A stretch of 34,394 nt of DNA, from positions 1 through 34,394 of the forward strand of contig JACUUF010000030.1 in the NCBI GenBank assembly GCA_014859465.1. The letters run 5' to 3'. Numbering within the stretch: position 1 is the first letter of the stretch; every line of letters starts with the position of its first letter. Under the pieces are notes generated by a model. That model did no database searches. It was not told where the DNA came from and saw only the letters and a list, made by a program, of their open reading frames with translations. Source of the stretch: Methyloprofundus sp. Its GTDB lineage: Bacteria; Pseudomonadota; Gammaproteobacteria; Methylococcales; Methylomonadaceae. The position numbers and the translations under genes were made by a program. Shown in pieces: positions 19,069 through 27,559 of the stretch.

Positions 19069-19409
19069 AAACACACGCAGCTCTATTTTTACTGGTACTG
19101 GTCTCGGCATGCACTTACCCTAAAGCGCAGCAAGATTTAAGCATAGGTAAACAACTCAGCTTCCAACGCAACAAAGGTAATTGTCTGGCCTGTCATGTTA
19201 TAGAAGAGGGCGAAGCGCCCGGCAATATTGGACCTGCTTTGCAACATATACAAACGCGTTTTACAAGCAAAGCGGATTTAAAGGTACTTATCTGGGATGC
19301 GACACAATTTAACTCGCAAACCAGCATGCCGCCTTTTGGCAAAAATAAAATTTTAACGCCCGCTGAAGTAGATCATGTCGTGGATTATATTTGGTCACTT
19401 AATAGATAA
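19065..19409 (+). CDS. soxX: Sulfur oxidation c-type cytochrome SoxX, possibly a lipoprotein
   Basis: Monohaem cytochrome partner of SoxA; SoxAX attaches thiosulfate to the SoxY cysteine in the periplasm. The 114-residue protein has one haem site C40-L-A-C43-H44, with the distal ligand probably Met88 in TSMPPFGKN, and the family ending VVDYIWSLNR. Its N-terminus reads as a lipoprotein signal, with the lipobox LVSAC ending at Cys16, instead of a plain Sec signal; cleavage after YPKA would be an alternative. It starts in the thiE stop (ATGA). soxY follows 19 bases later. Confidence 0.9.
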   Translation: MKTHAALFLLVLVSACTYPKAQQDLSIGKQLSFQRNKGNCLACHVIEEGEAPGNIGPALQHIQTRFTSKADLKVLIWDATQFNSQTSMPPFGKNKILTPAEVDHVVDYIWSLNR

Positions 19410-19428
19410 AAACATGAGATAAAAACTT

Positions 19429-19887
19429 ATGCTTACAACACGTCGTCTTTTTGTTAAAAAAACCCTAGCATTAACTAGCTATGCTCTAGGTCTAAGCTTC
19501 TCTCAAGTCAGCTTAGCTAACTGGATAGCCAATCATTTCAGTCGACAAACTATCAGTCAGTCGATTACCCAACTCTTTCCCGATCAAGAGCTACACACGA
19601 GTGATCGCATCAGTTTACAACTACCAAATACAGCAGAAAACGGTTCAGTTGTCCCAATTACTATTAGCAGTACTATTCCAGATGTTGATACTATCTACAT
19701 CTTATCGGAAAAAAATCCCGTACCACTTATTGCTCAATTTAGTCTTAATCCTGATTTAGAAACCTATCTAGGAGCGCGCTTTAAAATGCAAGAGACTTGT
19801 GATGTGATGGTCGTATTAAAGGCCAAAGATCAATACTATCAAACACGGCAAAAGGTGAAAGTTACTTTAGGCGGTTGTGGAGGTTAA
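19429..19887 (+). CDS. soxY: Thiosulfate oxidation carrier protein SoxY
   Basis: Carries sulfur intermediates on the cysteine of its flexible C-terminal arm, with SoxZ as partner in the periplasm. The 152-residue product ends in the diagnostic GGCGG (148-152), Cys150 being the sulfur-binding residue. The N-terminus has a twin-arginine-like signal, TTRRLFVKK at residues 3-11, followed by a hydrophobic stretch, in line with Tat export of SoxYZ. The gene ends one base before the soxZ start, and the codons for its last glycines form the soxZ ribosome site. Confidence 0.95.
   Translation: MLTTRRLFVKKTLALTSYALGLSFSQVSLANWIANHFSRQTISQSITQLFPDQELHTSDRISLQLPNTAENGSVVPITISSTIPDVDTIYILSEKNPVPLIAQFSLNPDLETYLGARFKMQETCDVMVVLKAKDQYYQTRQKVKVTLGGCGG
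19879..19883 (+). promoter_or_regulatory. soxZ ribosome-binding site inside the soxY GGCGG codons
   Basis: GGAGG at 19879-19883, five bases before the soxZ ATG. It is formed by the last two glycine codons (GGA GGT) of soxY. This site decides the soxZ start at 19889 over the in-frame GTG at 19877. Confidence 0.8.
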
Positions 19888-19888
19888 T

Positions 19889-20200
19889 ATGTCAACCATT
19901 AAAATTCGCAGCAAACGCTTTGCAGACCACACTCTGATCCGTACTTTAATTGCTCACCCGATGGAAACAGGCCACAATAAAAATGACGCCACAGGTGAAC
20001 TGATTCCTGCACATTTCATACAAACTTTAACCCTGACACATAATGGCAAAGTGATGAGTCAATGCCAAATGGGCTATGGTGTATCTAAAAATCCTTTTTT
20101 CTCTTTTAAAATAAAATCAGCCAAAGCGGGCGATACAGTCAGTATTAGCTGGCAAGATAATTTAGCTTATAGCGATACCCTAACGCATATTATTCCATGA
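19889..20200 (+). CDS. soxZ: Thiosulfate oxidation carrier partner SoxZ
   Basis: Forms the SoxYZ heterodimer; it has no export signal of its own and is expected to be carried out with SoxY through Tat. From the ATG at 19889 the protein is 103 residues, STIKIRSKRF at the start, with the immunoglobulin-like SoxZ fold motifs LIAHPMETG, HFIQTLTLTHNGK and ISWQDN. An in-frame GTG at 19877 would add four residues but lies within its own ribosome site. The stop overlaps soxA (ATGA). Confidence 0.95.
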   Translation: MSTIKIRSKRFADHTLIRTLIAHPMETGHNKNDATGELIPAHFIQTLTLTHNGKVMSQCQMGYGVSKNPFFSFKIKSAKAGDTVSISWQDNLAYSDTLTHIIP

Positions 20201-21036
20201 AATTGTCCATTGTTGTTTTTTGCCTCTTTATAAGCTTGCTTATCTCCAGCTCATTAGCTTTGGCAAGTCCCGAGCAAGATAGAAAACAAATACTAGAGTT
20301 TTACCAACAAATATTCCCACAATTACAACTTGCTGATTATGCGCATGGCGTTTATGCCATTGATAGCGATGCAAAAAATTCCTGGCAAGCCATCGAAGCC
20401 TTTCCGCCTTATGAATTTGCTTTAGAAGAAGGTAAGGAATTGTTTAATCGCCCTTTTCATAATGGTGCTCACTACGCCGATTGCTTCCCGAATAAAGGCA
20501 TCGCGATTGCGCAAAACTATCCGTATTGGGATGAACAAAAACAAGACATTATTACCTTAGCTAGCGCGATTAATAATTGCCGCCTGCAAAATCAAGCCCC
20601 AGCACTAGCTTATGCGCAAGGTGAAATAACTAAGATTCTCGCCTATATGGCTTTCACCTCCCGTGGACAACTGATTAACACAATAATCTCCGAGCATTCT
20701 CAGCAAGCGTTGGCTGCTTATGCACAAGGTAAAGCCTATTTTTATCAACGTCGCGGGCAACTTAATTTTTCCTGTGCCAGTTGTCATGTAGATAATGCCG
20801 GAAAATTTATACGCTCAGAAATACTTAGCCCCGCGCTGGGACACACGACGCACTGGCCTGCCTATCGTTTAAATACCGGAGAAATGGGCACTTTACACCG
20901 CCGCTTTATGGACTGTAATAAATTGATTCGCGCGCCAATTGATGCCGCCCAAAGTCCCGCATTGCGCCAACTCGAATTTTTCTTAAGCTATATGGCAAAT
21001 GGCTTACCTCTCAACGGTCCTTCAACACGCAAATGA
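20197..21036 (+). CDS. soxA: SoxA, L-cysteine S-thiosulfotransferase haem subunit (single-haem type)
   Basis: Catalytic subunit of SoxAX, which oxidatively conjugates thiosulfate to SoxY. The 279-residue protein has a Sec signal (about 1-23) and one c-haem site C193-A-S-C196-H197. The active-site cysteine that ligates the haem is C240 in RRFMDC. The N-terminal half has no CxxCH; C96 and C128 probably form the disulfide that replaces the first haem in single-haem SoxA proteins. Its ATG overlaps the soxZ stop and its own stop overlaps moeA (both ATGA). soxB, which in many operons follows soxA, is not here. Confidence 0.94.
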   Translation: MKLSIVVFCLFISLLISSSLALASPEQDRKQILEFYQQIFPQLQLADYAHGVYAIDSDAKNSWQAIEAFPPYEFALEEGKELFNRPFHNGAHYADCFPNKGIAIAQNYPYWDEQKQDIITLASAINNCRLQNQAPALAYAQGEITKILAYMAFTSRGQLINTIISEHSQQALAAYAQGKAYFYQRRGQLNFSCASCHVDNAGKFIRSEILSPALGHTTHWPAYRLNTGEMGTLHRRFMDCNKLIRAPIDAAQSPALRQLEFFLSYMANGLPLNGPSTRK

Positions 21037-22295
21037 TCAAAACTCAAGCAAACTGCTCTGATGGCAATGAAACAGATTTAATCCACTTTCAACGCGCCAA
21101 AAAAATGATTTTGGATAACATAAGCACCATTCAAGATCAGCAACAAATTCCCATAGAAAAGGCAAAAGGTCGTTGCTTAGCAGAAGCAATTATTAGCCCG
21201 ATCAATGTTCCTGCACACACCAATTCCGCTGTCGATGGCTATGCATTACACAGTCGCGATTTGCCTAGCGAGCATAAGGAATGTACGCTCACCGTTCAAG
21301 CCACGGTTCTAGCCGGACAATTCTTTAGTGATTTATGTTTACCTAAGCATTGTATACGTATTATGACCGGTGCACCGATGCCACAAGGTTTAGATACCGT
21401 CATCATGCAAGAACACTGTCAACGCGAAGCAAATACCATCCTGATTGATGCACGCCATAAAGCAGGACAAAATGTCCGCCTAGCAGGTGAAGATATCAGT
21501 CAAGGCGCAACAGTATTAACCGTGGGGAAAAAGCTAACACCACCCGACATTGGTCTATTAGCGTCATTAGGACTACCAGAAATTAAAGTAATACGTAAAT
21601 TACGCATTGCCATTGCCTCTACCGGTGATGAAATCTACAGCCTTGCACAGACACCACCTGCCGGTGGGCTTTATGATAGTAATCGTTACAGCCTGCTTGC
21701 CGCTCTCGATAGACCCGATATTGAAATTATTAACTTAGGTATTATTCGAGACCAAGAAACTGTTCTATTAAATAACTTTAATAATGCCGCCAATTATGCC
21801 GATGTTATTATTTCCACGGGGGGCGTATCCGTTGGTGAAGCTGACTTTACCAAAGCCGCACTGCAAACCAGCGGCCAGATTAATTTTTGGAAAGTGGCTA
21901 TAAAACCTGGACGACCTATCGCTTTTGGTAAGATCAAACAAAGCAGCTTCTTTGGCTTACCCGGTAACCCCGTTGCCGTACTGCTTACTTTTTATCAATT
22001 TGTACTCCCGGCCATAGAAAAAATGCTAGGTATTACCAACCAAGCTATCGCACCCATTATAAAAGCACGCAGCTTAGAAACATTACGTAAAAAGCCGGGT
22101 AGAACCGAATTTCCACGCGGCATTGTCAATCAAACTGAAAATGGCGAATGGCAAGTCAAAACGACCGGAAAGCAAGGCTCAGGGATTTTAAGCTCAATGA
22201 GTACGGCTAATGCTTTTATTATTTTAGAGCATGATAGAAGTACCGTAGAGAAAGGCGAATGGGTTGATGTACAGCTATTTTCAGGGCTGTTTTAA
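21033..22295 (+). CDS. moeA: Molybdopterin molybdenumtransferase MoeA
   Basis: Inserts molybdate into adenylated molybdopterin to form the molybdenum cofactor. The 420 residues contain the family motifs NSAVDGYAL, MTGAPMPQGLDTV, STGDEI, TGGVSVGEADF, KPGRPIAFG and LPGNPVAVL, and a C-terminal beta-barrel domain. It overlaps the soxA stop as ATGA, so it belongs to the thi-sox unit as its last gene. No other Moco biosynthesis gene or molybdoenzyme is present in the window. Confidence 0.95.
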   Translation: MIKTQANCSDGNETDLIHFQRAKKMILDNISTIQDQQQIPIEKAKGRCLAEAIISPINVPAHTNSAVDGYALHSRDLPSEHKECTLTVQATVLAGQFFSDLCLPKHCIRIMTGAPMPQGLDTVIMQEHCQREANTILIDARHKAGQNVRLAGEDISQGATVLTVGKKLTPPDIGLLASLGLPEIKVIRKLRIAIASTGDEIYSLAQTPPAGGLYDSNRYSLLAALDRPDIEIINLGIIRDQETVLLNNFNNAANYADVIISTGGVSVGEADFTKAALQTSGQINFWKVAIKPGRPIAFGKIKQSSFFGLPGNPVAVLLTFYQFVLPAIEKMLGITNQAIAPIIKARSLETLRKKPGRTEFPRGIVNQTENGEWQVKTTGKQGSGILSSMSTANAFIILEHDRSTVEKGEWVDVQLFSGLF

Positions 22296-22298
22296 AAT

Positions 22299-22332
22299 CT
22301 GAAACAATCCTAAAAATAAGGACATATTTCAG
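22299..22332 (+). terminator. Imperfect hairpin after moeA
   Basis: CTGAAA (22299-22304) pairs with TTTCAG (22327-22332) and an inner TCCT pairs with AGGA, giving an interrupted stem between the convergent moeA and mechanosensitive channel genes. There is no clear U-tract, so this is a weak candidate. Confidence 0.25.
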
Positions 22333-22362
22333 TCCGCCCTAGTAGGTCGCACGATCAAAGGT

Positions 22363-25300
22363 TTACGCCTGTATCTGATGTATATGCACATCGCGTTGCG
22401 GAAATGGGATCTCAATGCCTTGCTTACGAAATGCGGCCAATATGCGCATGTGAATATCATGCGTAACAGGTAAACGATGACTTAATTCATTGACAAAAAA
22501 CCGCGCAGAAAAATTAAGTGAGCTATCACCAAACTCGACAAATAATACAGCGGGTTCTGGATCTTTTAGGACTAAAGGCGTTGAGCGTATCGTGTCTAAA
22601 ATAAGTTTATGTGCAACCTCGACATCAGTGCCATAAGACACCCCGATAGGAATAACCACGCGGGTGACCGTCTCTGTTAAGGTCCAGTTTACTAATTTAT
22701 TAGTAATAAATGTTTTATTAGGCACAATCACTTCTTTTTTATCCCAATCCATAATGGTGGTTGCGCGCATTTGTATACGCATCACTGTGCCATCATTACC
22801 ATCAATTGTGACTGTATCACCGACGCGGATTGGACGTTCAAACAATAAAATAACCCCCGATACTAAATTGGCAAAAATCTCTTGCAAACCAAAACCTAAA
22901 CCTACTGTTAAGCCAGCAACAAGCCATTGCACTTGCGACCAGCTACCGCCTAATTCATTGGCAGTAGAAATAAAACCAATGACAATTAATATATATTTTG
23001 CCATTTGATTGATTGCGTAACGTGTCCCTGCTGCTATATTAAAGTTTCTAAAAAACAATAACTCCATCACCCCTGGAAAGTTAATCACTGCATTGACAAC
23101 AATAAAAACATAGAGTCCAGCAAACAATAAATTCACCAAAGTAATCGCTTGAAGTACGTCTTGACCCTCAACATTAACAATATGCTGCCAGAGCACAATA
23201 TTCTGTAAAAATGAAAAGGCGGGCACCATATTGCTCCATAACAAGGAGAAACCTACCGCCAAACTGGCAATGATCAGTATATTAACAACATTAACCGTCT
23301 GCTCGTTTATTTTGGGTATATCTAATACTTCTTCTTGCGCTAATATTTCTTCGCTAGTTAAAGTCTCCATCGATTTTTCACTGGTTTCTTGTGCTTTACG
23401 CTTTTGGCGTAGGTTTTTTAACGCCATTTTCCGATTAGTTAAAGTTAACCAGCGCAACACCATACTATGGACAATAATAGCGACAAATATCATACGCATC
23501 GTGATAACGACTTTGTTTTGTAGCTCTAATGCACTAATAAAATAGCCCATCAAAGTAAAGCCTATAATGACTAATGGAATACTAAGGGCACCAACAAACC
23601 AAACATATCTGAGTTTGGTCCACCATACTTTAGGGTGGTTCAAAAAATAGCGACTAAATACGCCTTTTTTAGGATGTAATACCCGCATAAAAAACACACA
23701 TAACACACTCATAAAAACTATCATGGCTAAGCGCCCTAAGCTTTCACTGTGCTCAGCAGCAGACATAACAATGGTCATATAAATGCCAAAAATACTGGGA
23801 ACAACAATAAAGCGCATCCAAGATATTTGTTTTCTTAAGCACAAAACCGTGTTTTCTTGCCATTTAAAATGTAGCGCGGCAATGCCATCAGGTTCAAAAA
23901 ATCTCAGAAAGAAATTGAGCATAAATAATACAAAAGCAGCGCCATAAAGTCCTGCACCAAGCGCGCGACTAAAGCCATATTCGTAGGGCACTGCGGCGAG
24001 CATATAGCCAACAAAAGACAAAACCAAAGGCGCTGGCATGACTAAAATTAAGTTATAAAGTAAAACCTCAAAGGTATAACTGATTTTATCGGTCGAGTGC
24101 TTCGAGACAAGCGACTTAAGCAATACTTTTTTTTGTTTAATAAAGCTTTTGGCATAAATTAAAAGTGCAAGCCCAATAAGTGCTAAAGAACTCAGAAGTA
24201 ACTGGCTTTTTAGAATAACTAAAAAATATTTGCTTAATTTCAGCCAATTAGTCGGTGAAAAGAGCCAAACTACGGAATTATATATTTCTATTGGAAAAGT
24301 AAAATCGATAGCCTTGGAGCTAGGTACCCATAATAAATGCTCATTCAAATAGGCGTCATAGCGCTTAATTTCCATTAATAATTGTTGTTTGGAAAAATCA
24401 AAATCCCCTAGCACTCTTAAGCCTTGCGAATAGGCAATATTTAATTCATCCAATACTTGATCTTCCTTAATCAATAAATTGTGTATTTCTTCAGTTCGCT
24501 CCTTTAGCTCTTCTGCTGTGATCTGTCCCTGTTTTTCTGCTTGCAACTCAGTAACATATTTTTCTGTTTGCGCTTCAATATTACGTAACTGAGCTTGCCT
24601 ATCTTCAACTTTATATTGTTCCAAACTTATTAAATTAGCTTCATCTTGAATATTAGTGCCCACTTGATATTTAGCTCTTTCATTAATCATACTTCGCTTT
24701 TGCTCGCGCAGCACGCGGCCTAAAGCGGGACTTAATCCAGCTAATTTAATTTTTGTGTCAGCATGCTTGTAATAGTCGCTTATTTCCTGTCTGTAAGCAT
24801 CCATTTTATCGATCATTTGACTGTGCTGATTAGTGTCTTGAATGACTTGCTGTAGAGAGCTACTCCAATTGATAGTGTTATTAACGATCTCTTGGATAAC
24901 TAAAGGTCTTTTGAGATTATCTTGCCGCGCCTTTAATATCTCTTCTTCCAATTGGGTTGCTTTTTTAGCACGAAATTCATTCATCCACCGTTCACGCTCA
25001 GCAATCATAGCGGTCAATTTTTCTTGTTGATTAACTAACAACTCTTGCTCTTGCTTGGCTAAACGAATCTGTATTGGATTACTAGCCGTTTCCAAGTCTA
25101 ATTTCGTGATTTCTGCGGTCAATGCCCTTATTAATGACTGTAAATAGACCTGATGAGCTGCATATTCATATTTATTTTCATTTGGCTTAAGGGGTGCCGC
25201 CATATCCAATTTAACCTGTGCTAGCTTAGTTTGTGCCGCCTGCATCTCCTCTCTAATTTGCTGTGGCCGATCATTATATTGACTTAAGTCTGTTGCTAAT

Positions 25301-25731
25301 TTATTCAGAACATTAGTTATTGAGCGCAGCTCTTCTTTTAAATTAACTATCTGTAGAGCCAGCACATCTTCTGATAAATTTTTATCCTTTTCGCTAATAG
25401 GTGTTTTTCCGGAAAAGATATTGCTAGTTTGTTTCTTTGTGGGATTTTTCGATGCCGTTTCCAGTATCTCTTTATAGTTTTTGGAAAGAAATAAATACCA
25501 TTCTTCATTGGCAATATTCTCATCGGCTAACTGGTACCATTTAATCTCTTTGCCTTTACTTACTTCATCAATACCCTGCTTAGCATTAATGGTTTCTATC
25601 TTAGCTTGTATATTATCGCGGGTGATTTCAAAGTTGACCTTGGTATTAACTGCGTTTTCAGGTGCGGCATGCAAGACAGATGAAACAATGCTAATTAAAG
25701 CAATAAAAAACAAAAAAACTTTAAATTTCAA
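22363..25731 (-). CDS. Large mechanosensitive channel of the MscK/MscM (KefA) type
   Basis: Inner-membrane channel that releases solutes on hypo-osmotic shock. At 1122 residues it is the size of E. coli MscK and MscM. It shows a Sec signal (about 1-22), a long helical, coiled-coil-rich periplasmic domain (about 125-460), a series of hydrophobic segments from about 505 to 960, and a C-terminal MscS core with GLGFGLQEIFANLVSG (about 943-958) and the beta-domain segment FERPIRVGDTVTIDG. The C-terminus resembles YjeP/MscM and MscK equally, so no symbol is given. The start codon is TTG; no ATG-led start is possible without losing the signal peptide. Confidence 0.93.
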   Translation of the reverse strand: MKFKVFLFFIALISIVSSVLHAAPENAVNTKVNFEITRDNIQAKIETINAKQGIDEVSKGKEIKWYQLADENIANEEWYLFLSKNYKEILETASKNPTKKQTSNIFSGKTPISEKDKNLSEDVLALQIVNLKEELRSITNVLNKLATDLSQYNDRPQQIREEMQAAQTKLAQVKLDMAAPLKPNENKYEYAAHQVYLQSLIRALTAEITKLDLETASNPIQIRLAKQEQELLVNQQEKLTAMIAERERWMNEFRAKKATQLEEEILKARQDNLKRPLVIQEIVNNTINWSSSLQQVIQDTNQHSQMIDKMDAYRQEISDYYKHADTKIKLAGLSPALGRVLREQKRSMINERAKYQVGTNIQDEANLISLEQYKVEDRQAQLRNIEAQTEKYVTELQAEKQGQITAEELKERTEEIHNLLIKEDQVLDELNIAYSQGLRVLGDFDFSKQQLLMEIKRYDAYLNEHLLWVPSSKAIDFTFPIEIYNSVVWLFSPTNWLKLSKYFLVILKSQLLLSSLALIGLALLIYAKSFIKQKKVLLKSLVSKHSTDKISYTFEVLLYNLILVMPAPLVLSFVGYMLAAVPYEYGFSRALGAGLYGAAFVLFMLNFFLRFFEPDGIAALHFKWQENTVLCLRKQISWMRFIVVPSIFGIYMTIVMSAAEHSESLGRLAMIVFMSVLCVFFMRVLHPKKGVFSRYFLNHPKVWWTKLRYVWFVGALSIPLVIIGFTLMGYFISALELQNKVVITMRMIFVAIIVHSMVLRWLTLTNRKMALKNLRQKRKAQETSEKSMETLTSEEILAQEEVLDIPKINEQTVNVVNILIIASLAVGFSLLWSNMVPAFSFLQNIVLWQHIVNVEGQDVLQAITLVNLLFAGLYVFIVVNAVINFPGVMELLFFRNFNIAAGTRYAINQMAKYILIVIGFISTANELGGSWSQVQWLVAGLTVGLGFGLQEIFANLVSGVILLFERPIRVGDTVTIDGNDGTVMRIQMRATTIMDWDKKEVIVPNKTFITNKLVNWTLTETVTRVVIPIGVSYGTDVEVAHKLILDTIRSTPLVLKDPEPAVLFVEFGDSSLNFSARFFVNELSHRLPVTHDIHMRILAAFRKQGIEIPFPQRDVHIHQIQA

Positions 25732-25948
25732 ACTAAAAACCCCTTATTTAATCTAGTTCACTCTGTTGTTTGTTGATACTTAACTAACTTATTCCGCCTT
25801 ATAGCAAGGAAATTTCTTAAAATCCTGGACTACGGATATAATGCCAAATCTTCGCTCGCTTATAGCAGATGAGCATTTTATAACTAATAATCACCGATGA
25901 TACTTTATTTTCGTCTTTTTTCACCGCATCATAATCGTCCTTAACGCC
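25732..25948. other. Divergent promoter region between the channel gene and nadB
   Basis: 217 bases without a gene, carrying the start signals for both flanking genes. Apart from the AAGGGG site for the channel gene I see no convincing operator, repeat or small frame. Confidence 0.4.
25740..25745 (-). promoter_or_regulatory. Ribosome site supporting a TTG start
   Basis: AAGGGG on the minus strand, eight bases before the TTG at 25729-25731. This is the reason for accepting TTG as the start of the mechanosensitive channel gene. Confidence 0.6.
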
Positions 25949-27559
25949 ATGTCTAAACAAAAAAATTACGATGTTCTTATTATAGGCAGTGGTGGTGCGG
26001 GGCTTAGTTTAGCACTTAAACTAGCAGAGCATTGCCGGGTTGCTGTTTTATCTAAATTTGCTCTCACCGAAGGCAGTACTTTCTATGCGCAAGGCGGTAT
26101 TTCTGCGGTTTTAGATGCACAACAAGCATCGCTCGAATCGCATATTGAAGACACGTTAATTTCCGGTGCGGATTTATGTGATCCAGAGATAGTCCGCCTG
26201 ACCGTCAACTACGGAAAAAAAAGTATCGATTTTTTGCATCAACAAGGCATGGAATTTACCGAGCGAAAAAATAAAAAAGGCGAATCAGAATTACATCTCA
26301 ATCAAGAGGGCGGACATTCAGAGAGGCGCATTGTACACAATGCCGATGCCACCGGAAAAGCCCTTTCACTGTCTTTGATTACCAAAGCAAAACAACACCC
26401 CAATATCGAATTATTAGAGCATCATAATGCGGTAGATTTAATCACCACTAAAAAGCTGGGTTTAAATGGGCATCGCATTATCGGTGCTTATGTTTTAGAT
26501 ACCCTAAACAATCAAGTTAAAACACTCGCAGCCAATGCAATTGCCATTGCTACAGGCGGCGCAAGTAAAGTTTATTTATATACCACGAACCCACAAATCT
26601 CAACGGGTGACGGTATCGCACTTGCCTGGCGTGCGGGATGTCGTGTCGCTAATATGGAGTTTATGCAATTTCACCCAACGTGTTTATATCATCCCGATGC
26701 CCGTTCCTTTTTAATCAGTGAAGCGGTACGCGGTGAAGGCGGTAAACTGATTTTACCCGATGGCTCTCGGTTTATGCCGAATTATGATGAACGCGCAGAA
26801 CTGGCGCCACGCGATATAGTCGCCCGCGCCATCGATCATGAAATCAAAAAGCACGGGATAGACTGCGTCTATCTGGATATTAGTCATCAATCTGCTGACT
26901 TTATCAAAAGCCACTTCCCGTCTATTTATCAACAATGCCTTAAATTTAATATCGACATTACTAAGTCCCCTATTCCTGTCGTACCTGCGGCACACTATAC
27001 CTGTGGCGGCATAATGACCGATGATTATGCGCGTACCGATATTCCTGGTTTATATGCGCTTGGTGAAGCGGCGCATACGGGTTTGCACGGCGCAAACCGT
27101 ATGGCCAGTAATTCCTTATTAGAATGTTTAGTCTTTGCTGATCGGGCTTGTGAAGACATTTTAAAGCAGGATCTGACTAAGCCTTTACCTGAAATACCCG
27201 ATTGGGATGAATCTCAAGTCATTGAGTCGCAAGAAGAAATTATGATTGCACACAATTGGGATGAATTACGCCGTTTTATGTGGAATTACGTGGGTATTGT
27301 GCGTACTACGCAGCGCTTAGAAAGAGCGGCAAGGCGTTTAGAATTGCTGAAAAATGAAATTACTGATTACTATCAAAATTACCGCGTTAGCAGTGATTTA
27401 CTAGAACTGCGTAATTTAGTTATCGTTGCTGATTTAATTATTCAAAGTGCCTTAGCACGTAAAGAAAGTCGCGGTTTGCACTATACCTTAGACTATCCAG
27501 AGCTAGATAATAGCCGACCTGCACAAAATACTATTCTGACCCCGCCAGCCTCATGTTAA
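25949..27559 (+). CDS. nadB: L-aspartate oxidase NadB
   Basis: FAD enzyme that oxidises L-aspartate to iminoaspartate, the first step of de novo NAD synthesis; NadA, the next enzyme, is not in the window. The 536-residue protein has the FAD dinucleotide motif IIGSGGAGLSLAL (about 10-22), the active-site region FYAQGGISAVLD, the substrate-binding HPTCLYHP and SEAVRGEGG segments, and the C-terminal FAD motif GANRMASNSLLECLVFA. A helical C-terminal domain follows (about 425-525). The gene overlaps the next by 7 bases. Confidence 0.96.
   Translation: MSKQKNYDVLIIGSGGAGLSLALKLAEHCRVAVLSKFALTEGSTFYAQGGISAVLDAQQASLESHIEDTLISGADLCDPEIVRLTVNYGKKSIDFLHQQGMEFTERKNKKGESELHLNQEGGHSERRIVHNADATGKALSLSLITKAKQHPNIELLEHHNAVDLITTKKLGLNGHRIIGAYVLDTLNNQVKTLAANAIAIATGGASKVYLYTTNPQISTGDGIALAWRAGCRVANMEFMQFHPTCLYHPDARSFLISEAVRGEGGKLILPDGSRFMPNYDERAELAPRDIVARAIDHEIKKHGIDCVYLDISHQSADFIKSHFPSIYQQCLKFNIDITKSPIPVVPAAHYTCGGIMTDDYARTDIPGLYALGEAAHTGLHGANRMASNSLLECLVFADRACEDILKQDLTKPLPEIPDWDESQVIESQEEIMIAHNWDELRRFMWNYVGIVRTTQRLERAARRLELLKNEITDYYQNYRVSSDLLELRNLVIVADLIIQSALARKESRGLHYTLDYPELDNSRPAQNTILTPPASC

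Noticed and set aside
22664-23008. Plus-strand frames inside the mechanosensitive channel gene (also 23231-23545 and others)
   Set aside because: They are opposite-strand shadows of a well-supported gene, without family motifs or ribosome sites.
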